Shown here: positions 6,483-12,840 of the stretch, one piece after another
How the letters are laid out: each line of letters opens with the position of its first letter
Position numbering within the stretch: position 1 is the first letter of the stretch
Source: Gemmatimonadota bacterium
GTDB taxonomy: Bacteria; Gemmatimonadota; Gemmatimonadetes; Gemmatimonadales; Gemmatimonadaceae
Direction: 5' to 3'
NCBI GenBank assembly: GCA_028287205.1
Contig: JAQBQC010000162.1
Span: 1-12,840, forward strand
DNA: 12,840 bases
Translations under genes and position numbers: made by a program
The notes under the pieces: model-generated
What the model saw: only the letters and a program-made list of their open reading frames with translations
The model's database searches: none
Told to the model about the DNA's origin: nothing

Positions 6483-7142
6483 ATGCGGTTGAGCCACCAT
6501 TCTCTATGCGACTCGCACGCATCACGCCGATGCACACGTCGTGCGCGCGCGCTCGCCTTGCTCGCAATGACGCTCGCGTGTACGGCAAGCGCCCTCGCCG
6601 CACAGCGTCAGCGGCGTACTGGAGCACCGGACGAGTCCGCACCCGTGCGCTCGTCGGTCGCGCCTACGCTGTGGGAGCCCGAGCAGGTTTTTCCGCTCGC
6701 CGTCGCCCACGCAGCGGATCTGAAGCTCACCGACGAGCAGCGTGCGAAGATCGAGACCATCGCGTCAAAGCTGCGCTCGAGCAACGCGCCACTCCTCTCC
6801 TCCATCGACACGCTGCGCCCACCGAGGATTCAGCTTCCGGATCCCAACAATCCGAGCCCGCCGTCGGCAACGCCGCCGCCTCCCACGCCCGATGAGGTCG
6901 CTGCTATCGTCGCCAGACGTCACGCGCTCGGCGAGGCGCGCGCGCAGCTTCGCGAGAATATCCGACTCGCGCGCGAGCAGATGGCGCAGCTCATGACGCC
7001 GGATCAGCAGACGCGTCTTGCGGCGCTCGAAACGTCTGCGCGCAACCAGGCCGAGCGCGGCGATCCGGGCGGCTCGAGCGACGCGCGCGGCGGTGGCGGA
7101 CGCGGCGGGCATCGCGGTGGAGGCCAGGGACCTCCGTTCTAG
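6483..7142 (+). CDS. Spy/CpxP-like periplasmic protein with two LTxxQ-type motifs
   Basis: This is a predicted exported helical protein of 219 residues. The N-terminus is a long basic region followed by a hydrophobic core (ALALLAMTLACTASALA) and a likely signal-peptidase site before AQ. LTDEQRAKIETIASKL in the first helical part and MTPDQQTRLAALE in the second are the paired LTxxQ-type motifs of Spy/CpxP/ZraP proteins, which act as periplasmic chaperones or stress and metal sensors. Between them is a Pro-rich loop. The tail is Gly/Arg-rich (GGGGRGGHRGG). GAGG ends two bases before ATG 6483, which is tight. TTG at 6489 has better spacing, and an ATG at 6462 is also in frame. A much longer reading from 6291 would run through the operator and is unlikely. 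Pfam-level assignment is moderate because the motifs are short. Confidence 0.65.
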   Translation: MRLSHHSLCDSHASRRCTRRARALALLAMTLACTASALAAQRQRRTGAPDESAPVRSSVAPTLWEPEQVFPLAVAHAADLKLTDEQRAKIETIASKLRSSNAPLLSSIDTLRPPRIQLPDPNNPSPPSATPPPPTPDEVAAIVARRHALGEARAQLRENIRLAREQMAQLMTPDQQTRLAALETSARNQAERGDPGGSSDARGGGGRGGHRGGGQGPPF

Positions 7143-7145
7143 GCC

Positions 7146-7186
7146 GCATTACAGTGGCTTAATGCACCGTTCAGTCGTCATTAATG
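7146..7186. promoter_or_regulatory. AT-richer inverted repeats upstream of the kinase gene
   Basis: In the 115-base gap, GCATTA (7146-7151) pairs with TAATGC (7160-7165). The palindrome CATTAATG follows at 7179-7186, then a related GCGTTACACTGC. This is the only AT-enriched patch here and may hold the kinase promoter or a binding site. I cannot name a regulator or place a confident -10/-35. Confidence 0.3.
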
Positions 7187-7228
7187 CGTTACACTGCAAC
7201 GTCCGCAGACTTCTGGCGGTGACGAGCT

Positions 7229-7256
7229 CTCCAGTAACGGTGCTCCAGTAACGGTG
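7229..7256 (+). repeat. Perfect 14-bp tandem duplication abutting the kinase start
   Basis: CTCCAGTAACGGTG occurs twice back to back (7229-7242 and 7243-7256), ending one base before the ATG-ATG start of the kinase. No purine-rich Shine-Dalgarno is present. GGTG at the end of the second copy is the nearest match and is 4 bases from the second ATG (7261). The duplication may therefore affect translation initiation. Confidence 0.9.
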
Positions 7257-7257
7257 T

Positions 7258-9663
7258 ATGATGTTGGCTCCAGGCAGTCCGCCAGTCGATGAGAATGCGA
7301 GGCTGGCCGCGTTACGGCGTGCCGAGCTGCTGGATACGCCTCCGGAGGAGGTTTTCGACAGACTGACTCACCTCGCGTCGGCGCTTCTGCACGTTCCGGT
7401 CGCGGTAGTGTCGTTCGTCGACGAGCATCGCGAGTTCTTCAAGAGCGCGGTCGGAATTCCACACGAGTGGGTGGAGCGGCGCCAAACACCGCGCGGCAAC
7501 TCGCTCGCCGAAATCGCCTTGCTTGCGACGACTCCGGTTGCGATCGAGGACGCGCGCGAGCATCCGCTGGTGAAGAACAATCCGATCATGCCGGAGTGGG
7601 GCGTCGTGTCGTACGCCGCTGTTCCACTGCGCACGAGAGACGGATACGCGCTCGGCAGCGTCTACGTGGCGGACCGAGTGCCGCGGATATGGACCGACGC
7701 CGAGATCGTCGCGCTCTCGACGATCGCGAAGGCGGCCGAAACCGAGATCGAGCTGCGCATCGCGCTCAAGGAAACGGAGCGCGCGCGCACGGCCATGCAG
7801 ACCATGCTCGAGCGAGTGCCGTACGCTGTTCTCACGGTGGATCACGAGTGGCGACTGACCTTTGCCAATCGCAAGGCGGAGAGTCTCATGCGATCCACGT
7901 GCACCGAGGTGGTGGGCCAGCCGCTTTGGGCGGCGTGTCCACACGTGATCGGCTCGGAGCTCGAGGAGCAGCTCCGTCAGGCGAAGACCTTGTCGAATGG
8001 CTCGACGTTCGAGGGATATCTGGCTTCGTTGAACTCATGGTACGAGGCTGCCGCCGAGCCGAGTGTGGAAGGACTGACGGTCTTTTTCAAGGACGTCACG
8101 GCGAAGCGTCAGTCCCACGACGCGCTGCTGGAAAGCGAGCGGAGATATCGCTTCGTGTTCGAGGAAGGGCTGACGGCGAATATCGTCAGCGCACCCGATG
8201 GCCAGGTGCTCGCCTGCAACCAGGCATTCGTCACGTTGTTCGGATTCTCGTGCATGGATGACGCGCTCAAAGCGCGCGCCGACTCGCTCTGGTTCGATCC
8301 CCTCAAGCGGGAAGAGACGATCGAGACGCTGCGCAAGCATGGGCGCTTCGGCCCAACGGAGGTTCAAAGCCGGCGCGCTGATGGCACGACGGTCGTATCC
8401 GTGATCAGCGCGGTTGCCCGCTTCGACAAGGGCGAGCTCACCGAGGTGCATTCGTGCATCCTCGACATCACCGAGCAGAAAAAGCTCGAGGCACAATTTC
8501 GCCAATCACAAAAGATGGAAGCGGTGGGCCAGCTCGCCGGCGGAATGGCGCACGACTTCAACAATCTCCTCACCGTCATCAAGGCCTACGTGCAGTTGGC
8601 CATGAGCGAGCTCGAAGTGGATGCGCCTGTGCGGGCGGACATGAAGGTCATCGGCGACGCGGCGGATCGAGCCGCCGAGCTCACGCGACAGTTGCTGGCG
8701 TACAGTCGCCAGCAGGTGCTGTTGCCGCAGCGCATGAATTTCCGCACGATCATCACGGGCATGAAGCCGATGATCCACGCGTTGCTCGGACCCGAGATTA
8801 CGCTGGTCGATGAGCTCGACCCACCGGTGCCCGACATCGAGGCCGATCGATCCCAGATCGAGCAGGTGCTCATGAATCTCGCGGTGAACGCGCGCGACGC
8901 CATGCCGAAGGGAGGAACGATCACGTTCGCGACGGGCGAAGAGACGATCTCGACGTCGAATTCGGAAGAGCACGAATGTGCGAGGCCAGGGTCGTACGTC
9001 ACTCTCGCCGTCCGCGACTCCGGCGTGGGGATGTCGCCGGAGACAGTTGCGCAGATCTTCGAGCCGTTCTTCACCACGAAGGGTCCGGGAAAGGGGACGG
9101 GGCTCGGCTTGTCCACCGTGTACGGCATCGTGAAGCAGTCGGGCGGACACCTGAAGGTGACCAGCGTTCTCGGGTCGGGCACGACGTTCACCCTCTTTCT
9201 TCCCGCTGCCGCACCTCTCGAGGAGGAAGGGGCGAGCGTCACCGACGTCATTGCGGCGGCGCCCGACGCAGGTGCGGGTAGAACGGTGCTGGTCGTCGAG
9301 GACGATGCGGCCGTTCGTCGAGCACTCATTCGGTCGCTGTCGCGAGCTGGGTACTCGGTGCTCGAGGCCTCCAACGGTACAGCCGCTCTGGAGATTGCGG
9401 GGGCGCGGCAACTGCCGTTCGACCTGCTGATCTCCGACGTCGAGATGCCGGAGCTTACCGGCCCGGCACTGGCAGTGCGGATACGAACTCTTCTGCCGCT
9501 GCTCCCGGTACTGTTCGTCTCCGGTAACTCGAACGCCAACGGCTCCCGCGATTGTGCGGCGGGCTCGCCGCCGTATCGCTTTCTGGCGAAGCCGTTCACG
9601 TTGGTCGAGCTCATGGCGGCCGTGCACGAGTCCATCGCGTCGGGCCCGGTGAACGCTTCGTAA
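7258..9663 (+). CDS. Soluble hybrid sensor histidine kinase (GAF-PAS-PAS-HisKA-HATPase-REC)
   Basis: This is an 801-residue cytosolic kinase with no membrane segment. An N-terminal GAF domain (about 14-170) starts LAALRRAELLDTPPEEVFDRL. Two PAS domains follow (about 178-285 and 292-410), then HisKA with the phospho-acceptor H432 (MAHDFNNLL). The ATPase domain has an N box around N540/N544, G1 DSGVGM (587-592) and G2 GKGTGLGLS (611-619). A C-terminal receiver domain has acidic D682/D683, phospho-acceptor D727 (LLISDVEMP) and K778 (FLAKPF). The HDFNNLL box with a fused receiver is typical of the PAS hybrid kinase group. The GAF lacks the usual S-F-C-A-H stretch and reads RGNSLAEIAL there. The signal and the output partner are unknown, and no separate response regulator or DNA-binding protein lies nearby. 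Upstream in-frame TAA (7249) limits the start to 7258 or 7261. Confidence 0.93.
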   Translation: MMLAPGSPPVDENARLAALRRAELLDTPPEEVFDRLTHLASALLHVPVAVVSFVDEHREFFKSAVGIPHEWVERRQTPRGNSLAEIALLATTPVAIEDAREHPLVKNNPIMPEWGVVSYAAVPLRTRDGYALGSVYVADRVPRIWTDAEIVALSTIAKAAETEIELRIALKETERARTAMQTMLERVPYAVLTVDHEWRLTFANRKAESLMRSTCTEVVGQPLWAACPHVIGSELEEQLRQAKTLSNGSTFEGYLASLNSWYEAAAEPSVEGLTVFFKDVTAKRQSHDALLESERRYRFVFEEGLTANIVSAPDGQVLACNQAFVTLFGFSCMDDALKARADSLWFDPLKREETIETLRKHGRFGPTEVQSRRADGTTVVSVISAVARFDKGELTEVHSCILDITEQKKLEAQFRQSQKMEAVGQLAGGMAHDFNNLLTVIKAYVQLAMSELEVDAPVRADMKVIGDAADRAAELTRQLLAYSRQQVLLPQRMNFRTIITGMKPMIHALLGPEITLVDELDPPVPDIEADRSQIEQVLMNLAVNARDAMPKGGTITFATGEETISTSNSEEHECARPGSYVTLAVRDSGVGMSPETVAQIFEPFFTTKGPGKGTGLGLSTVYGIVKQSGGHLKVTSVLGSGTTFTLFLPAAAPLEEEGASVTDVIAAAPDAGAGRTVLVVEDDAAVRRALIRSLSRAGYSVLEASNGTAALEIAGARQLPFDLLISDVEMPELTGPALAVRIRTLLPLLPVLFVSGNSNANGSRDCAAGSPPYRFLAKPFTLVELMAAVHESIASGPVNAS

Positions 9664-9693
9664 CTTTCGGCTCCTCTCGAAAGGTTGCGTGAC

Positions 9694-10083
9694 GTGAGTC
9701 GACAGATCTTTGCAACGAACACTGAGTGGGAGCCCTTCGTGGGCTACTCGCGCGCGGTGCGCGTTGGCGATCACATCTTCGTGTCGGGCACCACGGCCAC
9801 CGATGCCAGCGGCGCAATAGTCGCGCCCGGCGATGCATATGCGCAGACGATTCAGGTGCTCGAAAACCTGAGAGTGGCGCTCGAGCGCGCCGGCGCATCG
9901 ATGGCTGACGTCGTTCGCACGCGCATGTTCGTCACGGACATCACCCGCTGGAAGGAATACGGGCGCGCGCACGGCGAGTACTTTCGCGACATTCGACCCG
10001 CGACCTCGATGATAGAGGTCAAGGCGCTGATCGACCCGTTCATGCTCATCGAGATCGAGGCGGACGCGCTCGTTGAGGGCTGA
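9694..10083 (+). CDS. RidA (YjgF/YER057c/UK114) superfamily protein lacking the catalytic Arg
   Basis: This is a 129-residue single-domain protein of the trimeric Rid fold: GYSRAVRVGDHIFVSGTT at the N-terminus, a central helix (QVLENLRVALERAGASMADVVRTRMFVTD), and the C-terminal strand MIEVKALIDPFMLIEIEADA. RidA proper hydrolyses reactive enamine/imine intermediates with an Arg in PARS..EV. Here the aligned stretch reads PATSMIEV, with T104 in place of that Arg, so imine deaminase activity is doubtful and it belongs with an Arg-lacking Rid subgroup of unclear function. GAAAGG (9679-9684) lies 9 bases before GTG 9694, which I prefer. TTG at 9685 would add three residues but has no spacer to that site. 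It follows the kinase by 30 bases in the same direction and could be co-transcribed. Confidence 0.9.
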   Translation: MSRQIFATNTEWEPFVGYSRAVRVGDHIFVSGTTATDASGAIVAPGDAYAQTIQVLENLRVALERAGASMADVVRTRMFVTDITRWKEYGRAHGEYFRDIRPATSMIEVKALIDPFMLIEIEADALVEG

Positions 10084-10122
10084 GCGGCACTGTACCGTTA
10101 CGGGGACTTGACTCGGAGCGCT

Positions 10123-10524
10123 GTGCCTTCGATCATCCCTCCCGTGATTCGCCCGATCGTGTACTCACTGCGCTGCGCCCTCGTCGCGATGCTCGCCCTC
10201 GCGATCGTCTCGGCGCGCCCGGCGATGATGGCATCGCACGCGATGCCCGGTGCCCAGCATGGGTGCGGCATGGCGATGCCATCGCATCATTCGACGCATA
10301 CGGGTCACGGCTGCTCGATCACGACGGAGAAGTCGTGCTGCGACGACTGCATGTGCGCGTGCGCGATTGGGTCGGGCGTGAGAAAGCCGGTCGTGGTGCT
10401 GGTCGCGACGTATGCGCGTGTCGCGACGACGATCGAGCATCCCACTGAGATCGTTCGCTCCCACCGTCCGCCCTCGCTCCGTCTCCCACCGCCTCTCGGT
10501 CCTCCGCTCTTCACTCGCAGCTGA
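10123..10524 (+). CDS. Small exported Cys/His/Met-rich protein, putative metal-handling
   Basis: This 133-residue protein has an N-terminal hydrophobic segment (YSLRCALVAMLALAIVSA) acting as signal or anchor. A ligand-rich stretch follows at residues 35-80 with HAMPGAQHGCGMAMP, SHHSTHTGHGC and the cluster CCDDCMCAC. Outside the signal segment it has seven cysteines (48, 64, 72, 73, 76, 78, 80), six histidines and several methionines, a composition suited to copper or another soft metal. A short hydrophobic stretch and a Pro-rich tail end it. I recognise no confident domain; it resembles the small DUF2946-type proteins found beside metal-related TonB receptors. GTG 10123 has GGAG four bases upstream. 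TTG 10108 is in frame but has almost no spacer. The next gene downstream, after a stem-loop, is a TonB-dependent receptor. Confidence 0.6.
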   Translation: MPSIIPPVIRPIVYSLRCALVAMLALAIVSARPAMMASHAMPGAQHGCGMAMPSHHSTHTGHGCSITTEKSCCDDCMCACAIGSGVRKPVVVLVATYARVATTIEHPTEIVRSHRPPSLRLPPPLGPPLFTRS

Positions 10525-10529
10525 AAGTG

Positions 10530-10552
10530 CCGTGTGCGCATCGCGCACACGG
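10530..10552. other. Perfect 10-bp stem-loop between the Cys-rich gene and the receptor gene
   Basis: CCGTGTGCGC (10530-10539) and GCGCACACGG (10543-10552) pair perfectly across the triloop ATC, five bases after the stop of the Cys-rich gene. No T tract follows, so it is not a classical terminator. It may be an mRNA stabilising or processing element that sets the ratio of the two products, or a dyad operator. Confidence 0.7.
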
Positions 10553-10599
10553 GCGGCCGGGACACGCTCGCGCCGCCATACTCGAGTGAAGCGGAGACC

Positions 10600-12636
10600 A
10601 TGTTCCGACAATTGTTCATATGCGCCTGCCTCGCTGCGCCCGTGTGCGCGGGGGCGCAGCAGCCGGTGGCACCGGACACCACGAGGTCCGACAGCGCGCG
10701 AGCCGCGGATTCGGTGCGCTCCCGCGCGGCCGCGCGCCTGAAGGTCGTCACCATCACGGCGACGCCGGTCAAGCCGGCGGAGCCGCGCCAGGCGATCGCC
10801 GTGAGCCCGGATGAAATTGCGCGCACGCCTGCGACGTCGCCGTGGGAGCTGCTGCGACAAACGGCCGGCGTCGAGGTCCACATCCAGGGGCAGGGACCAG
10901 GGTTCGCGTCCGATGCATCCGTGCGCGGCTTCAGCTCCGACCACTCGACCGATCTCGCACTCTGGATCGACGGCGTGCCGGTGAACGAGCCCGTGAACGG
11001 ACACGCCGAGGGATACAACGACTGGAGCCTGATTTTTCCCCAGGCGATACAGGACCTCGATGTGATCAAGGGACCGACGAGCGCGCTCTTCGGAAATTTC
11101 GCGTTCTCGGGGATCGTGAACGTTCGCACACTGGACCATCTCGATGGCACGCGCACGTGGCTCGAAGGCGGATCAGCCGGACACATCGAGGGCACCGCGC
11201 TCTCGGGATTCGGCAACGACTCGGGCGCGAGCGGTGTAGTCGGCGCGCGCTACGTGCACGAAGGCGGGTGGCGTCCGAACAGCGACTACGATCTCGGGCA
11301 GGGACACGTGCGTCTCGTGCACGACCTGTCGCCAAGCGCCACCATCGATGGTGGCGTGGAGCTGTACGGCTCGCGCTGGAATTCCGCCGGATACCTGAGC
11401 GAAGATGAATTCCAGGCGCACGAGTACGACATCGTGTCGAATCCGACCGATCAGGGACACAAGATTCACGCGCAGGAGCGCGCGAGCCTTCGTGTGCTCA
11501 GCGGCAACATGCTGTGGCGATCCACCGTCTACGCAACGCAGGGCGACTGGCGAATCTTCCTGACGATTCCGCCGGCCGGTGGCCGCTTCGAGGGCGTGGG
11601 TAGCCAGACGGAGGAGGACGACAACCGCTTCGGTTTCGGCGCGACATCCGCGCTCACATGGCAGCTCTCTCGCGCCGAGCTCACGGTGGGCGCCGAGGGG
11701 CGCTTCGACCAATCGCACTATCAGAACTGGTTCACCACCGACCGCGTGCGCGACTCGGTGCAGGCGCTCATCCACGCGAACCAGCTTGGCGGTGGCGTCT
11801 TTGCGCAGGCGGGGATCGATGTCACCGATCGGTTGCGTGTCGATCTCGGCGCGCGCTACGATGCCATCGACACCCGCTCGCAGCCAGATGGCTCAGCGTC
11901 CGCGAAGGACTCGCACGGCATCCTCTCACCGAAGGTCGGCGCGCTCGTCAAGCTCACCAGGGAAGTGGGACTCTACGCGAACGTGTCGCGCGGCTTTCGC
12001 GCGACCGACGGTGTGATCGAGGATCCTTCGCTTCCGTTCATTACCGTGTGGGCGTATGAGAGCGGGTTGAAGCTCGATGTGGGCCGCGTACTCGCGAGCG
12101 CCGCGCTGTTCAGAATGGATGTGAGCAACGAGCAGACGTTCAATCCGCTCACGAGCGGCTCCAGCAGCGGAGGAGCAAGCAGGCATCAGGGTGTGGAGCT
12201 GTCGCTGCGCGCACCGATGTCGAAGTCGCTCACACTCTCCGGCGACTGGACGTTCAACGACGCGCGGTACACGCGGCTCATCACGCAGCCGGAGGATGAT
12301 CCCACGCGCGTCGACACGCTGTCGGGCGCGCGCGTTTACAACACCGCCAGGTACATCGGGTCGGCGGCGCTCGACTGGACGCCGCCCGCATCGGTCTGGT
12401 CGGTGCGCGTGAGCACGAACGCGGTGGGGCCGTACTCACCGTTCGATGAGCCCGGCGTCGTGCTGCCGGCGTACGCGCTCCTGCACGCGAGCGCGACGCG
12501 ACGCATCGGGAAGGCCGAGCTCCAGATCGGCGTGCGCAACCTTCTCGACAAGGCATATCCCGAGCTCGTCGCCGGCGGACTCGTCGCGCCGGGCCAGCCG
12601 CGAGCGGCGTTCGGAACGGTGCGCTACGACTTCTGA
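10600..12636 (+). CDS. TonB-dependent outer-membrane receptor
   Basis: This is a 678-residue outer-membrane transporter. The signal peptide is MFRQLFICACLAAPVCAGA, cleaved before QQ. A TonB-box-like strand VVTITATP lies at residues 49-56. The plug domain (about 60-165) shows PWELLRQTAGVEV, SVRGFSSDHSTDLALWIDGV and the family motif LDVIKGPTSALFGNFAFSGIVNV. The beta barrel (about 175-678) is made of alternating strands with regular aromatic girdles, contains VGLYANVSRGFRA, and ends in the required terminal Phe (RYDF). The plug insert VNEPVNGHAEGYNDW is shared by a subset of small-substrate receptors. The substrate is unknown; the Cys/His/Met-rich gene upstream hints at copper or another metal. 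ATG 10600 has GGAG three bases upstream and gives a clean signal peptide. A GTG at 10534 would lie in the hairpin and is rejected. Confidence 0.93.
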   Translation: MFRQLFICACLAAPVCAGAQQPVAPDTTRSDSARAADSVRSRAAARLKVVTITATPVKPAEPRQAIAVSPDEIARTPATSPWELLRQTAGVEVHIQGQGPGFASDASVRGFSSDHSTDLALWIDGVPVNEPVNGHAEGYNDWSLIFPQAIQDLDVIKGPTSALFGNFAFSGIVNVRTLDHLDGTRTWLEGGSAGHIEGTALSGFGNDSGASGVVGARYVHEGGWRPNSDYDLGQGHVRLVHDLSPSATIDGGVELYGSRWNSAGYLSEDEFQAHEYDIVSNPTDQGHKIHAQERASLRVLSGNMLWRSTVYATQGDWRIFLTIPPAGGRFEGVGSQTEEDDNRFGFGATSALTWQLSRAELTVGAEGRFDQSHYQNWFTTDRVRDSVQALIHANQLGGGVFAQAGIDVTDRLRVDLGARYDAIDTRSQPDGSASAKDSHGILSPKVGALVKLTREVGLYANVSRGFRATDGVIEDPSLPFITVWAYESGLKLDVGRVLASAALFRMDVSNEQTFNPLTSGSSSGGASRHQGVELSLRAPMSKSLTLSGDWTFNDARYTRLITQPEDDPTRVDTLSGARVYNTARYIGSAALDWTPPASVWSVRVSTNAVGPYSPFDEPGVVLPAYALLHASATRRIGKAELQIGVRNLLDKAYPELVAGGLVAPGQPRAAFGTVRYDF

Positions 12637-12639
12637 CCA

Positions 12640-12840
12640 CTACATGCGATCGACGATCTTCGCCTTGATCGACTCGTACTCTGAATCCGTGATGAGACCT
12701 CCAGCGAGCATTTCCTTCGCTCGCTGGAGCCTGGCGAGCGGGTCGTCGCCGGCCGCGCCTCCGCTGCCCGATCCGCTCGAGCCGCCGCCGCCGAGCTGAA
12801 TGCCTCCGGACTTGGCGCGAAGCTCGTCGAGATCGCGCAC
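12640..12840 (-). CDS. SHOCT-domain protein, C-terminal part (runs off the right edge)
   Basis: The frame is open to the right edge and ends in TAG at 12642-12640, three bases from the stop of the convergent receptor gene. The visible 66 residues show a Gly/Ser-rich linker (GGGGSSGSGSGG) followed by DPLARLQRAKEMLAGGLITDSEY and SIKAKI. This is a short C-terminal (SHOCT) domain, a small two-helix oligomerisation module that is usually fused behind an unrelated domain. The GTG at the very edge is not evidence of a start; the gene probably continues outside the window. What the N-terminal part does cannot be told from here. Confidence 0.85.
   Translation of the reverse strand: MRDLDELRAKSGGIQLGGGGSSGSGSGGAAGDDPLARLQRAKEMLAGGLITDSEYESIKAKIVDRM

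Noticed and set aside
7119..7135. GGAGG/CCTCC hairpin at the end of the Spy-like gene as terminator
   Set aside because: It has a five-bp stem inside coding sequence with no T tract. It probably reflects the Gly-rich codons.
8506..9972. Minus-strand open frames of 488 and 378 codons opposite the histidine kinase
   Set aside because: They are antisense to catalytic kinase and receiver motifs and span the kinase/Rid gene boundary. Their Arg/His-rich translation is typical of shadow frames.
10165..11216. Minus-strand open frames (324 and 303 codons) opposite the Cys-rich and receptor genes
   Set aside because: They span two genes and the intergenic hairpin, and their translation lacks protein-like features.

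Overview
The window is GC-rich, densely coding bacterial chromosome. There are no rRNA or tRNA genes, insertion sequences, phage genes or CRISPR arrays. The strong G/C-ending codon bias, the many exported Gram-negative envelope proteins (TonB-dependent receptor, periplasmic M16 peptidase, Spy-like protein) and the style of the hypothetical proteins suggest an environmental Gram-negative bacterium. Gemmatimonadota is my best guess, and it is an inference without any marker gene.

Layout, left to right. (1) Positions 1-649 hold the 3' part of a hypothetical exported-type gene; its left edge carries a 67-bp exact copy of its own near-3' sequence, read out of frame. A perfect 12-bp stem with a short T tract follows. 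(2) Positions 734-3493 encode a large two-module M16 zinc peptidase. (3) Positions 3566-4270 encode an exported MsrA with a single cysteine. (4) A convergent junction at 4265-4350 is built from a 35-bp tandem repeat whose hairpin arms carry the stop codons of both flanking genes. (5) On the minus strand, 6298 to 4318, is a tightly overlapping three-gene operon: DoxX membrane protein, NAD(P)H-binding reductase-like protein, and a CatE-like extradiol dioxygenase. It resembles Bacillus catDE with an extra reductase. A TACT...AGTA palindrome upstream looks like an HxlR/DUF24-type operator. (6) On the plus strand, 6483-7142 is a Spy/CpxP-like periplasmic protein, 7258-9663 a soluble GAF-PAS-PAS hybrid histidine kinase, and 9694-10083 a RidA-superfamily protein lacking the catalytic arginine. 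(7) Positions 10123-10524 encode a short Cys/His/Met-rich exported protein, followed by a perfect 10-bp intergenic stem-loop and a TonB-dependent receptor (10600-12636). This pair may take up a transition metal. (8) The right edge holds the C-terminal part of a SHOCT-domain protein on the minus strand.

How the genes may work together: msrA and the catDE-like operon form a stress-defence block, with MsrA repairing oxidised methionine and the operon dealing with catechols or quinones. The Cys-rich protein and the receptor form a second functional pair. The kinase has no obvious partner here. Most genes are recognisable families. The unusual content lies in three out-of-frame tandem duplications (about 508, 35 and 14 bp), the stop-codon-bearing hairpins, the operator candidate and the metal-ligand-rich protein/receptor pair.
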